A stretch of 64,000 nt of DNA from Pseudomonadota bacterium (GTDB taxonomy: Bacteria; Pseudomonadota; Alphaproteobacteria; Sphingomonadales; Sphingomonadaceae), in assembly GCA_023423655.1 (NCBI GenBank), contig JAFAFE010000006.1, forward strand, positions 1-64,000, written 5' to 3'. The stretch's first letter is position 1, and each line of letters starts with the position of its first letter. The notes below the pieces were generated by a model, which made no database searches, had not been told where the DNA came from, and worked only from the letters and a program-made list of their open reading frames with translations. Of this stretch, positions 18,027 to 27,163 are shown piece by piece. Made by a program: the position numbers and the translations under genes.

Positions 18027-20404
18027 CAGCGCGGCAATATCACGGTGACCATCGTGCCCGCCCCCGGCTCCGATACCAGTTCCAGCGTCCCGCCATGCAT
18101 TTCGACCAGTTGGCGCGCAAGCGGTAGGCCCAGCCCCTTGCCGCTTTCCGATGCATCATTGGTCCGGCGTGCGCGCAAATCGAACAAGCGTTGCTGCCGC
18201 TCGGCTTCGATGCCGGGACCATTATCCGACACGACAATGCGCGCAATACGGTCATCGCCATCGGCATGGACAAGCACGCGCGCATCGCTGCGCCGCGTCG
18301 CGCTGGTATAGCGGATGGCATTGCCGACCAGATGGTCCAGCACCTGCATCAAGCGGCGCTCGTCGCCATCTATGCTGCCAAGGCTGCGTTCCAGTTGCAG
18401 CGCAATATCAATGCCCTGCCCGTGCGTCGAGCGGCTCGCCTTGCCGACCGCATCGCGCACCAGCCGCACCAGACTGACACTGGTTTTTTCCAGCGGCAAA
18501 TTACCCGCCTCGCTTTGCGACAGGTCCAGCACATTGTCGATATGGTCGCCCAGATGCTGCACGCTATCAAGGATAGCGGCGACATAGGGCCGCGCCTGTT
18601 CGGGCAATTCGCCCGCATAGCCGCCCGCCAGCATCTCCGCAAAACCGCCAATCGAGGTGAGCGGCGTGCGCAGTTCATAACTCATTTTAGAGAGGAAATC
18701 GCTCTTGATCTGGTCGGCATCTTCGAGCGCCTGATTACGTTCCTTAAGCGCAATTTCCATGCGGCGGCTGTCGGTGACATCAAGCATGGTGAACAGCGCA
18801 TTGCCGTCGGGAAGCGGGAGGGCGGCAAATTCGAAATGGCGCCCGTCGGCAAACCTCACGCGTCCTGCGCGCTGACGCCGGTCGATGGTCGCGGCGCGCA
18901 CAAGTTCCTGAATGACCGAAATCTGTTCGGGCTTTAACAATAGATGCGCGGTGGCGTTGAGCAGCTCGTCAATGCGCGGATGCTTGGCGAGATCTTCATT
19001 GTTCAGTTCCCAAATCTCGCGGAAACGCCGGTTCCATAAATGAAGCCGCCCGTCGGCTTGGAACACACCAATGGCTTCGAACAAATTGTCGAATGTCGCG
19101 GTGCGCACGCGCAGCAGCGTATCGCGCGAGCTGGCCAGTTGCGCCTGCTCGGTCCTGTCCTCGATAAGCAGAAGCAAGCCGCCATCGGGCGTCGGCTGGG
19201 CGACCACGCGCAAATGAGTGCCGTCCAGCAGCAACCACATTTCCTCATTGGTATCGGTCGCCGAAAACCAGCCGCGCCGCTCGTCACGCCAAGCAGGATA
19301 ATCGCGCACGGCAGGCGTTTTTTCGGTCTCGCGCAATTTTTCGAGGATGCGGTCAAACTCGCCATTGTCCGCGAGCCATTGCCGCTCCAGCCCGAAGATG
19401 CGGCGGAACGGCTGGTTGGTAAAGCGCAACTGACGGTCAGGGCCGAATTGCGCCACCGCCGCCGATACGCGGTCGAGCATATCGCGCTGCGCATCGACAA
19501 AACGGCGATGTTCGGCGCGGCCATTTTCCAATTCCTGAATGTCGATTGCATAGCCTGCAACCCCCGCATCGCCCAGCGGCACATCGACCACGCGCGTCAT
19601 GCGCCGCTCGCCATGCATGGTGACGGGAATGGCGCGGCTGGTAATCTCGCCGCGATTGGCGGCAAGCTGGGCGGTCTGCATCGCGCTTTGCCCTGCAATC
19701 GGCTCGACCAGTTCAATCGCTTCCGCCACAATCCGTTCGGCATTAGCAGCGCCGGTCGCGTGGACATAGGCCTGGTTGACCAGTTGCAACTGCATATTGG
19801 CGCCGCGAAACCACATCGGGAAGGGCGCTGCCTCGATCAGCCCGGCCAGCGCGACAAAGGCATCAACCGCCTCGTTACGCTCGTCGCGCAGTTGGGCGAG
19901 TTCCGCCTCGCCCTCCGTCGCATCGAAAATCCACAGGATAACCGAACCGGTCGGGCCAAGCTTGGCCGGGGCCTGCCCGCCTTTGATAAGCAAAGTGCGG
20001 CTCGACCCTGCCGGACGCAAGGGACGCGTAAAGGATTTGCCGCCCTTTTGCGCCGCGAGCAAATCCTTGCGCAAGGTCGCAAACTGCTCGTCGGACAGCC
20101 CGCCCCGCCGTGTGGTTTCTACCGCTGCAGGTGCTAGATCATCAAAATAGCGCGGCAGTTCGGGCAGGCCCAGCCATTGCGCCAAGCGTTCCGGCGCTTC
20201 GATTTTTAGGTCGGGCTTGACCAGCATCGGCAGCGCCGGCGCGGAATCGAGCAGCATCGAAAGCCGCGAGGCTTGCGTATCGACAAAGGCCGCCTTGCGC
20301 TGCATCCCCACACCGCGCACCAGCGCCCAAATGGCGAGTAGCATCCACAAGGTCACGACAAAACCGATCGCCATGACCGGCCAGCTTCCTGCCGTCAGAA
20401 TCAT
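18026..20404 (-). CDS. divL: DivL-like PAS-domain pseudo-histidine kinase (Tyr in the H-box)
   Basis: A 792-residue inner-membrane signalling protein. One N-terminal helix (MAIGFVVTLWMLLAIWALV) is followed by several PAS-like segments over residues ~50-560, then a kinase core. The H-box reads KMSYELRTPL, so the phospho-accepting His is Tyr576 (TAT at 18677-18679). ATP-lid motifs are intact: HLVGNAIRYT, DNGPGI, GKGLGLPLARQL. This combination defines DivL of Caulobacter, which binds DivK and steers CckA-CtrA signalling. Heading the tsaE-amgK-murU-addBA operon supports the assignment. Residues beyond the H-box are those of a normal kinase. Confidence 0.88.
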   Translation of the reverse strand: MILTAGSWPVMAIGFVVTLWMLLAIWALVRGVGMQRKAAFVDTQASRLSMLLDSAPALPMLVKPDLKIEAPERLAQWLGLPELPRYFDDLAPAAVETTRRGGLSDEQFATLRKDLLAAQKGGKSFTRPLRPAGSSRTLLIKGGQAPAKLGPTGSVILWIFDATEGEAELAQLRDERNEAVDAFVALAGLIEAAPFPMWFRGANMQLQLVNQAYVHATGAANAERIVAEAIELVEPIAGQSAMQTAQLAANRGEITSRAIPVTMHGERRMTRVVDVPLGDAGVAGYAIDIQELENGRAEHRRFVDAQRDMLDRVSAAVAQFGPDRQLRFTNQPFRRIFGLERQWLADNGEFDRILEKLRETEKTPAVRDYPAWRDERRGWFSATDTNEEMWLLLDGTHLRVVAQPTPDGGLLLLIEDRTEQAQLASSRDTLLRVRTATFDNLFEAIGVFQADGRLHLWNRRFREIWELNNEDLAKHPRIDELLNATAHLLLKPEQISVIQELVRAATIDRRQRAGRVRFADGRHFEFAALPLPDGNALFTMLDVTDSRRMEIALKERNQALEDADQIKSDFLSKMSYELRTPLTSIGGFAEMLAGGYAGELPEQARPYVAAILDSVQHLGDHIDNVLDLSQSEAGNLPLEKTSVSLVRLVRDAVGKASRSTHGQGIDIALQLERSLGSIDGDERRLMQVLDHLVGNAIRYTSATRRSDARVLVHADGDDRIARIVVSDNGPGIEAERQQRLFDLRARRTNDASESGKGLGLPLARQLVEMHGGTLELVSEPGAGTMVTVILPR

Positions 20405-20540
20405 GGAAAAAGGGCCGTTTCAAAAAACATGGGGACCGCCCTAGCGCAGCAAGCGGGGCGGGTGAAGGACTGTCACCGGTTTGTTGTAAAAAAGTGCGCG
20501 GGGAAGCGGTGCGTATATGAATAAAGTAGAGCGGACAAAA

Positions 20541-20575
20541 AAGAGGGCGGGATGCCTAAGCGCCCCGCCCTCTTT
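20541..20575 (-). terminator. Terminator-like hairpin after the TonB receptor
   Basis: AAGAGGGCGGG paired with CCCGCCCTCTT around a 12-base loop. It lies between the stop of the leftward receptor gene at 20595 and the start of divL, and should end the receptor transcript. Confidence 0.7.
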
Positions 20576-20594
20576 CATCTGTATCAGTTAAGGA

Positions 20595-23500
20595 TCAGAA
20601 CTTCGCCGAAGCCCCGAACATATAAGTGCGTCCCAAAGTGCCGCGGAAATAGACATCCGACGCGCCCGTCGACGGGAAAGGCGGCTTGGTGTCGAACACA
20701 TTGTCCACGTTGAAACGGAACTGGAAGCCCGTATTGGGCACCTTGAAGGCAATACCGGCATTGGTGAAGACAACCGCATCATAATGGTTGATCTGGTAAT
20801 CTTCGGCAAAATAGTTGCTGACCTTTGCCGGGCCGATATAGGCGGCCTGCACCATCGCGTCGAAGTGCGGATCGCTATAGTTGAGCGTGGTGACGAACTT
20901 GTTCTTCGAATAGCCCGCCGTGCCTTCGTTGCGGGTTTTGGTACCCGCGCTGGTGGTCGAAAGCTCGATCAGATGCTGGTAGCTGACGTTCAGCGACATC
21001 GAGCTTTCCGCGCCAAGGAAAGGCGTATCAAAACGATAGCCTGCCTCACCCAGAATACCGCGATAGCGCAATTGGTCGGCGTTGATATAACCGGTCACCA
21101 GATAGGAAATCTGGCCCTGCTCGTCGCGCGTCACATTGGCGCAATAGGGATTGTCCGGATATTCCGCCGAGTCATAACAACCACGCAGAACATTGTCGCC
21201 GTCAAAGCTGCGGATCGCGCCCGACACCTTGATGTTGGTATAGTCGACCGAAGCGTGGAACCCGCGCAGGAAACGAGGTTGGATGACTGCACCGATGGTC
21301 CAGCTATCCGCCGTTTCATTCTTGAGGTTACGATCGCCCGCGGTTGCCTGACGGAAAGAACGGTCATCCGACAGCGAATCGAAATTCGCAAGATCGGCCG
21401 CCGTCAGTCCCAAAGCCTGGAAGGCAGCAAGGCAGTTGGCCGCACGACCCGACGGGTTGGGCCCCTGATCAATTTCTTCCGGATCGCAAGGATCGTCTGC
21501 AAAACCGAACGATGATTGGGCAGGGTTCGCAAATTCGGTGATCGAAGGCGAACGGATCGAGTGGGTGAAGTTACCGCGAATACGAAGGTCACGGATCGGC
21601 GACCATTCCCCGCCTGCTGTCCAGGTGAACGCGCCGCCGGTGAAGGAGTTGTCCACATAACGTCCGGCAAGCTGCACGTTCAACGAATGGACCAACGGCA
21701 CATTGTTGGACGGGCCAACCAGTTCCGCACTCAATTCGCCGAAAATTTCGTCGGTATTATAGCCCGCATCGATCGGAGCCATCGCCACCGATTGGCCATA
21801 GCTTAAGAAAAAGCCCGGATTGTCGGGATCTTCATAGCCACGGAACGCCGCGCTCGGATCGAATTTGGTATGCTCGTCGCGATGTTCATAGCCAAGCGCG
21901 AACGACAAGTCGCCACCCGGAAGGGCAAATAGCGGACCGGTAATCGACGCCGAGAAATCATATTGCTCGTTGGTCGATTTCGGCGTTGCGAGCATAGTGA
22001 CATAGTCACGCGCAGCCTGGCTGGCGACACCCTGACCGAACAGGTTGAGCGGCGCACAGGTCGAGCTGATGGTCGGCCCTTGCGAATTGACCACGCCGGG
22101 ACGACAGGTTGCATTGCCCGCATTGGTGCCAATCGCATCGACCGCATTGGCAAGATTTTGGGTATTCAGCACTGGCTGGACGCTCTTGGTCGTTGAACGG
22201 CCATAGTTACCGAAAATTTCCCAGCGCCATGTCTTGTCACCAAAAACTTCAATGTCACCATTAAAGCCCAGAACTGCGCGGTAAGTATCAACCTTACCCT
22301 TCACACGGCCCGACACCAGATCGGTGTTGGCGCGGTCAAGATAGAAATAATCCTGAACGCCGACATAACCCAGATTCTGGTCGCTGAGCGGGTTATTGTT
22401 GATCGCATCCTGGATCAACGCACGCGCCGCCGGAGACAGGAACGGGTTGTTGATGCTGATTTCATAGGCACCGGCATTTTTAAGATCGCCCGGCTCCCCG
22501 AACAGACCGCTATTATATTCCGGCTGATCGCGCAGGTTGGTGCCTTCGCTATGCGTATACCAGCCTTCGAAGAACATGTTGATATTGTCGGTAAGCTCGT
22601 AATTGAGCTGGACAATCCCGCTATAGCGGCGAGAATTGGTCAAAAGGTTCGACAATTCGGTGAGGCTGTAGCCATTACCGCCCGACGAGTTGGTAATGCT
22701 GGTCGGCGTTCCCCAATCAGTCGCAATCAGATTGCCATAATCATCAAACCGCATGGCGTTGGTAGCAGCGCCACCACCCGTCACACCAAGGTTGAACGGA
22801 CCGGCGGGCAGGCCCAGAAGCGGCAGATAAGCCCCATATTGGGTCTGGTATTTCGGCGCGAAAATCGCGTTGAGGCCAAGGAAGTCATAACCGATACGCC
22901 CGACAATCGGGATACCGTTCTGGCCGACGCCCGGCAATCTGCGATCCGTATAAAGCTGGCGCGTATAGGGATAATCGGGCGTGGTGCGCGTGTCATAATA
23001 GCGGCCAAGCCCCGGCAATTCGCGGTCAGTCTAAAGAAGACCCTTGGCTTCATTATATTCACCGGCAACCGTAATATTACCGCGGCCACCGCCGAAATTG
23101 GTGCCTGCAAGGAAGCGCACGCGATAATCGGGCGCATCACCACGGTCCGAAATACGGTACTGGCCGTCAATTTCGATACCCTCATAATCTTTTTTGAGGA
23201 TGACGTTGACCGTGCCCGAAATCGCGTCCGACCCGTAAATCGGCGCACCGCCGATCGCGACGATTTCCGTGCGCTCGATCAGCTTGGTCGGGATGAGATT
23301 AAGGTCAACCTGATCCCCGCCCGAACCCGTCGGGCCGAAAATGGTTGAGGTATTGGAACCGACAAAACGGCGCGAGTTTACCAGCGTCAAGGTGCGCTGC
23401 GACCCGAGGCCAAAAAAGTTCACAAAGCTTTGCCCCGGACCAAAGGAGGATTGGGTGCCGACTTGTGAAGAATCCGCAATACCGAAAGCCGGCTGCTCGC

Positions 23501-23810
23501 TCAGCGCCTGCCCCAAAGTTGCAAAGCCACGCGATTCAATCGCCTTGCTGTCCAGCATGATGACCGGACCATTGGTTTCCTGGTCGGTGCGACGGATGCG
23601 CGATCCCGTTACGACGATGGCATCATCGCTGGACGTGCTGGCCGTCGCGGGCAAAGTTGCTGGAGCAGCCCCCTGCTCGCAATTTGCACGCTCGGTTGCA
23701 TCGGAAAGTGTTGAACAGTCCGTTTGCTGTTGCGCAAAAGCTTGCGAAGAAATGGATAGAGAAATGGTTGATACGCAAATAGTCAGCGCGGTTTTTACAC
23801 GACTAGACAT
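20595..23810 (-). pseudogene. TonB-dependent outer-membrane receptor interrupted by one in-frame TAG
   Basis: The frame encodes a receptor of about 1070 residues: signal peptide ending SSQAFAQ, TonB-box/plug start DDAIVVTGSRIRR, plug domain to ~residue 200, then a long beta-barrel ending in RTYMFGASAKF with the usual terminal Phe. Codon 260 is TAG (23031-23033), in AKGLL-stop-TDRELPG. Reading resumes in the same frame and no other stop or shift appears in 2.4 kb. Relatives often have Gln at this place, so a CAG to TAG change is plausible. As written it gives only a plug fragment and no barrel. It may be a recent pseudogene, a suppressed stop, or a sequencing error. Confidence 0.85.
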
Positions 23811-24059
23811 TATGTCCTCCCTGTATTGTCTGCGGGCACGCTACAGCTACACACACCGGAAGTGCAACCCGTCGACTTTTTAAATTCAACGATTGTTGCA
23901 AAAGTAACACAATATTCGTTTTACATTTACAGTTGTAATCGTGTGTGTTACTTAAATAACACAATATGACATTTTCTTTACGATTTAAAAGGATAGCGCG
24001 CATCACCATCATCGCTGTCCGCGTAAGAGCAACGCCGCATTGTCCGCACATAGAGGTGT
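23811..24059 (-). promoter_or_regulatory. AT-rich control region of the TonB receptor with repeated sites
   Basis: This leader is markedly richer in A+T than its neighbours. TAACACAATAT occurs twice (23905-23915 and 23957-23967), 52 bases apart, about five helical turns. The second copy is one arm of a perfect palindrome GTGTTA-cttaaa-TAACAC at 23945-23962. Such paired sites look like operators for a dimeric regulator of the receptor. The regulator is unknown. No gene is visible here. Confidence 0.55.
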
Positions 24060-24104
24060 AAAAAAAATGCAAGCGAGGCGCTAAATCCTCGCTTGCATTT
24101 TTTT
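24060..24104 (-). terminator. Terminator of ahcY
   Basis: A long near-perfect hairpin, AAAAAAATGCAAGCGAGG pairing with CCTCGCTTGCATTTTTTT around an 8-base loop. It has A and T runs on either side and would work in both directions; ahcY reads into it. Confidence 0.88.
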
Positions 24105-24176
24105 ACATAACACCCGCTGATGGTTAAAGTATTACGCGGGTGGCAAAAAGGTTATCGATAGCCGTAAACCCAAGGT

Positions 24177-25574
24177 TTAATAACGATAATGGTCCGGCTT
24201 GAACGGGCCTTCGACGGGCACGCCGATATAATCGGCTTGCTTTTGGGTCAGGGTCGAAAGCTTGACGCCCAGCTTTTCGAGGTGGAGCGCGGCCACCTTT
24301 TCGTCGAGATGCTTGGGAAGGACGTACACTTCGTCCTTATATTCATTGCCCTTGGTAAACAGTTCGATCTGCGCGAGCACCTGATTGGTGAAGCTTGACG
24401 ACATCACGAAGGACGGGTGGCCGGTCGCGCAGCCAAGGTTCACAAGGCGGCCCTTGGCGAGCACGATGATCTGCTTGCCATCGGGGAATTCAACGAGGTC
24501 GGTGCCGGGCTTCACTTCATTCCATTTATAATTGGCGAGCTGCGAAATCTGGATTTCGCTGTCGAAGTGACCGATATTGCACACGATCGCCATCGGCTTC
24601 ATCGCCTTCATATGGTCGGCGGTGATGACGTCGGCGTTGCCGGTTGCGGTGCAGAAAATGTCAGCGCGCTGGACGGCTTCGTCCATCGTCACGACTTCAA
24701 AACCTTCCATCGCGGCTTGAAGCGCGCAGATGGGGTCAATTTCGGTCACAAGCACACGCGCACCGCCATTGCGGAGCGACTGCGCCGAGCCTTTGCCCAC
24801 GTCGCCGAAACCGGCAACGCACGCAACCTTACCGGCCAGCATCACGTCGGTTGCGCGACGGATCGCGTCAACCAGCGACTCTTTACAGCCATAAAGATTG
24901 TCGAATTTGGACTTGGTGACCGAGTCATTGACGTTGATCGCGGGGAACGGCAGCTTGCCTTCCTTGGCGAGCTGATAGAGGCGCATCACGCCCGTGGTGG
25001 TTTCTTCCGAAACGCCCTTGATCGCTTTGACAGTCGCGGTGAGATAGCCCGGCTTCTTGGCGATAAATTCCTTCACCGCGCGCTGGAATTCGATTTCCTC
25101 GTCATTTTCAGGGGCCGAGAAACTCTCTCCGGCTTCCAGACGCGCGCCCCACAGCGCGAACATGGTGGCATCGCCGCCATCGTCGAGGATCATGTTGCAA
25201 GGCTCGTCACCCCAATCGAAGATGCGGCCGACATAGTCCCAATATTCGGCAAGGCTTTCGCCCTTGATTGCAAACACGGGGATGCCCGCCGCCGCAATCG
25301 CAGCCGCCGCATGGTCTTGCGTCGAGAAAATATTGCAGGTCGCCCAGCGCAGATCCGCGCCAAGTTCCGCCAGCGTTTCAATGAGCACAGCGGTCTGGAT
25401 CGTCATATGGAGCGAGCCGGTGATGCGCGCGCCCTTCAAAGGCTTCGATGCGCCATATTCGCTGCGCAGCGCCATAAGGCCCGGCATTTCGGTTTCGGCA
25501 ATCGCGATTTCCTTGCGGCCAAAATCGGCAAGACCGATATCGGCAATCACATAATCATTCTGGGCTTCAGCCAC
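24177..25574 (-). CDS. ahcY: S-adenosylhomocysteinase
   Basis: Splits S-adenosylhomocysteine to adenosine and homocysteine in the activated-methyl cycle. The 465-residue product includes the NAD-binding loop [14 protein letters not shown], the substrate motifs NCSTAQ-like [12 protein letters not shown], and the C-terminal KPDHYRY that reaches into the neighbouring subunit. The start is GTG at 25574 (VAEAQNDYV) after GGAGAAA; the frame stays open upstream but that part is not family-like. A palindrome 74 bases upstream may regulate it. Confidence 0.96.
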   Translation of the reverse strand: MAEAQNDYVIADIGLADFGRKEIAIAETEMPGLMALRSEYGASKPLKGARITGSLHMTIQTAVLIETLAELGADLRWATCNIFSTQDHAAAAIAAAGIPVFAIKGESLAEYWDYVGRIFDWGDEPCNMILDDGGDATMFALWGARLEAGESFSAPENDEEIEFQRAVKEFIAKKPGYLTATVKAIKGVSEETTTGVMRLYQLAKEGKLPFPAINVNDSVTKSKFDNLYGCKESLVDAIRRATDVMLAGKVACVAGFGDVGKGSAQSLRNGGARVLVTEIDPICALQAAMEGFEVVTMDEAVQRADIFCTATGNADVITADHMKAMKPMAIVCNIGHFDSEIQISQLANYKWNEVKPGTDLVEFPDGKQIIVLAKGRLVNLGCATGHPSFVMSSSFTNQVLAQIELFTKGNEYKDEVYVLPKHLDEKVAALHLEKLGVKLSTLTQKQADYIGVPVEGPFKPDHYRY

Positions 25575-25647
25575 GAAAGTTTCTCCAATTTGAAAGCTTT
25601 GGTTGGGTGCGCCTATAGCGCCGCCCACGCCGCTGCGCAAGAAGGAT

Positions 25648-25663
25648 ATAAAGAAAGCTTTAT
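25648..25663 (-). promoter_or_regulatory. Palindrome upstream of ahcY, possible SahR-type operator
   Basis: ATAAAG-aaag-CTTTAT, a 16-base near-perfect palindrome 74 bases before the ahcY start. Proteobacterial ahcY and methionine-cycle genes are often controlled by the ArsR-family repressor SahR, and this dyad would suit such a dimer. The link to SahR is inference; the regulator gene is not in the window. Confidence 0.4.
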
Positions 25664-25792
25664 GTCACATATGCGTCAGTATGATCGCGCGGGCGCAAAC
25701 GCCCTCCCCGCTTTTTCCAAAGCCGCTACCCCCCGGCGCTCCACAGGACTATTTTCGTTAATATTCATGCTATTACGGGCAGGCAACAAGGC

Positions 25793-26356
25793 TCAAGCCC
25801 GCCCGCCCTGCGCGCTCAATAACCGCACATCTACGCCATCATCGGCATAGGCTTTCGCCCAGCGATCATCGGCCTTTGTATCGAACAGCAAGGCGTCGGA
25901 TCCCGCTGTCACATGCCAGGCATGATGGTGCAATTCGGCCTCAAGCTGCCCTGCGCTCCATCCGGCATAGCCCAGCGACACGATCCAGCGGCTCGGCCCT
26001 GTGCCGTCCGCAATGGCGCGCAAAATGTCGAGCGAATTAGACAGCGCCCATTTGCCCGCAACATCAACGCTATCCTGCCCGCCCCAATCGAGGCTGTGCA
26101 GCACAAAGCCGCGCGACTGGTCCACCGGTCCGCCATAATGGACCGGCACATCGCGGCCAGCATCGCCTTCAATGCCAAGCTGATCGAACAATTCGCCCAT
26201 CCGCATATCGCCGAAAAGCTGGCCGATGCCGATGCCGAGCGCGCCTTCTTCATCATGGGTGCAAATGGCGATCACCGCTTTTTCAAAGCGCGGATCGCCC
26301 ATGCCGGGCAGCGCCAGCAAATATTGGCCGGGATAATAAGGCGCGAAGATGTTCAT
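25793..26356 (-). CDS. YqgE/AlgH family protein
   Basis: A 187-residue cytoplasmic protein of the UPF0301 (YqgE/AlgH) family. Marks are LLALPGMGDPRFEKAVI, the VHYGGPVDQSRGFVLHS segment, and GYAGWSAGQLEAEL. Its biochemical role is not settled. It lies alone, divergent from the peroxiredoxin gene 150 bases away. Confidence 0.9.
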   Translation of the reverse strand: MNIFAPYYPGQYLLALPGMGDPRFEKAVIAICTHDEEGALGIGIGQLFGDMRMGELFDQLGIEGDAGRDVPVHYGGPVDQSRGFVLHSLDWGGQDSVDVAGKWALSNSLDILRAIADGTGPSRWIVSLGYAGWSAGQLEAELHHHAWHVTAGSDALLFDTKADDRWAKAYADDGVDVRLLSAQGGRA

Positions 26357-26504
26357 GGCTCCGCCTCCTAGGCCATCGCGGCGTAATGTGCAAAAGGGTC
26401 CGGCGCGCTAACCGAACATTTCGGCTGCAAGGGCCTTGTTCATACTGGACAAGCCCCCATCTTGGCGGCACTCACCGTTTCGCACACCCCTTAAAAGGAG
26501 AAGA

Positions 26505-26987
26505 ATGATGACATTGAAAGTTGGCGACCGTATCCCCGACGCAACCCTGACCAAAGCGGGCGCTGAAGGCCCGGAACAGGTTTCCACCGGCGATTATTTC
26601 AAGGGCCGCAAAGTTGCGCTCTTCTCCGTTCCCGGTGCATTCACGCCGACCTGCTCGGCCAAGCACCTCCCCGGTTTTGTTGAAAAAGCCGCTGACTTGA
26701 AAGCCAAGGGCATTGACGAAATCGCCTGCACCGCGGTCAATGACGCCTTCGTCATGGGCGCATGGGGCAAAGCTTCGGGTTCCGAAGATGTGACCATGCT
26801 GGCGGACGGCAATGGCGATTTTGCCGAAAGCGTCGGCCTCACCATGGACGGTTCGAAATTCGGCATGGGCAAGCGTGGCCAGCGTTTCTCGATGATCGTC
26901 AATGACGGCGTGGTCGAGCAACTGAACGTCGAAGCACCCGGCGACTATAAAGTCTCCAGCGCAGAGCATATGCTCGAACAGCTTTAA
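26505..26987 (+). CDS. Peroxiredoxin (Prx5 type)
   Basis: Reduces peroxides with thiol reductants. The 160-residue protein has the peroxidatic site PGAFTPTCSAKH with Cys50 and a further Cys near residue 75 in EIACTAVND, the pattern of the Prx5 subfamily. ATG 26505 (MMTLKVGDRIPD) follows AAGGAGAAG at good spacing; the open frame 23 codons upstream is not coding. A hairpin CCTCCCC/GGGGAGG with a short T run follows the stop. Confidence 0.93.
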   Translation: MMTLKVGDRIPDATLTKAGAEGPEQVSTGDYFKGRKVALFSVPGAFTPTCSAKHLPGFVEKAADLKAKGIDEIACTAVNDAFVMGAWGKASGSEDVTMLADGNGDFAESVGLTMDGSKFGMGKRGQRFSMIVNDGVVEQLNVEAPGDYKVSSAEHMLEQL

Positions 26988-26994
26988 CGAAATT

Positions 26995-27018
26995 CCTCCC
27001 CCTAAGCGGGGAGGATAT
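26995..27018 (+). terminator. Probable terminator of the peroxiredoxin gene
   Basis: CCTCCCC-ctaagc-GGGGAGG followed by ATATTTT, starting eight bases after the stop codon. The T run is short, so it is weaker than others in the window. Confidence 0.6.
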
Positions 27019-27039
27019 TTTCAACCAACCCGCTCCCCC

Positions 27040-27102
27040 GCGCAGGCGGGGGTTCAGGGTTAGTTAGCGCGACCTCTCACTTGGCCCCCGCCTGCGCGGG
27101 GG
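27040..27102. repeat. Inverted GC-rich repeat
   Basis: CCCCGCGCAGGCGGGGG near 27042-27058 and its inverse CCCCCGCCTGCGCGGGG near 27085-27101, separated by about 26 bases. Each arm is itself nearly palindromic. This is the common mobile-palindrome style of intergenic DNA in sphingomonads; no gene is in it. Confidence 0.7.
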
Positions 27103-27163
27103 AACAGCTCTCGCTGCAAAATATGGTCTACAGCGCCAATTTCCTGCAAAACGGGCGCGCGCC

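Noticed and set aside
23031..23033. Programmed recoding of TAG in the TonB receptor
   Set aside because: There is no stem-loop or special context I can see, and no other gene in the window needs TAG read-through; a mutation or an error is simpler.
24417..25850. A 477-codon open frame antisense to ahcY
   Set aside because: Same explanation; no ribosome-binding site, and it runs through the ahcY promoter region.
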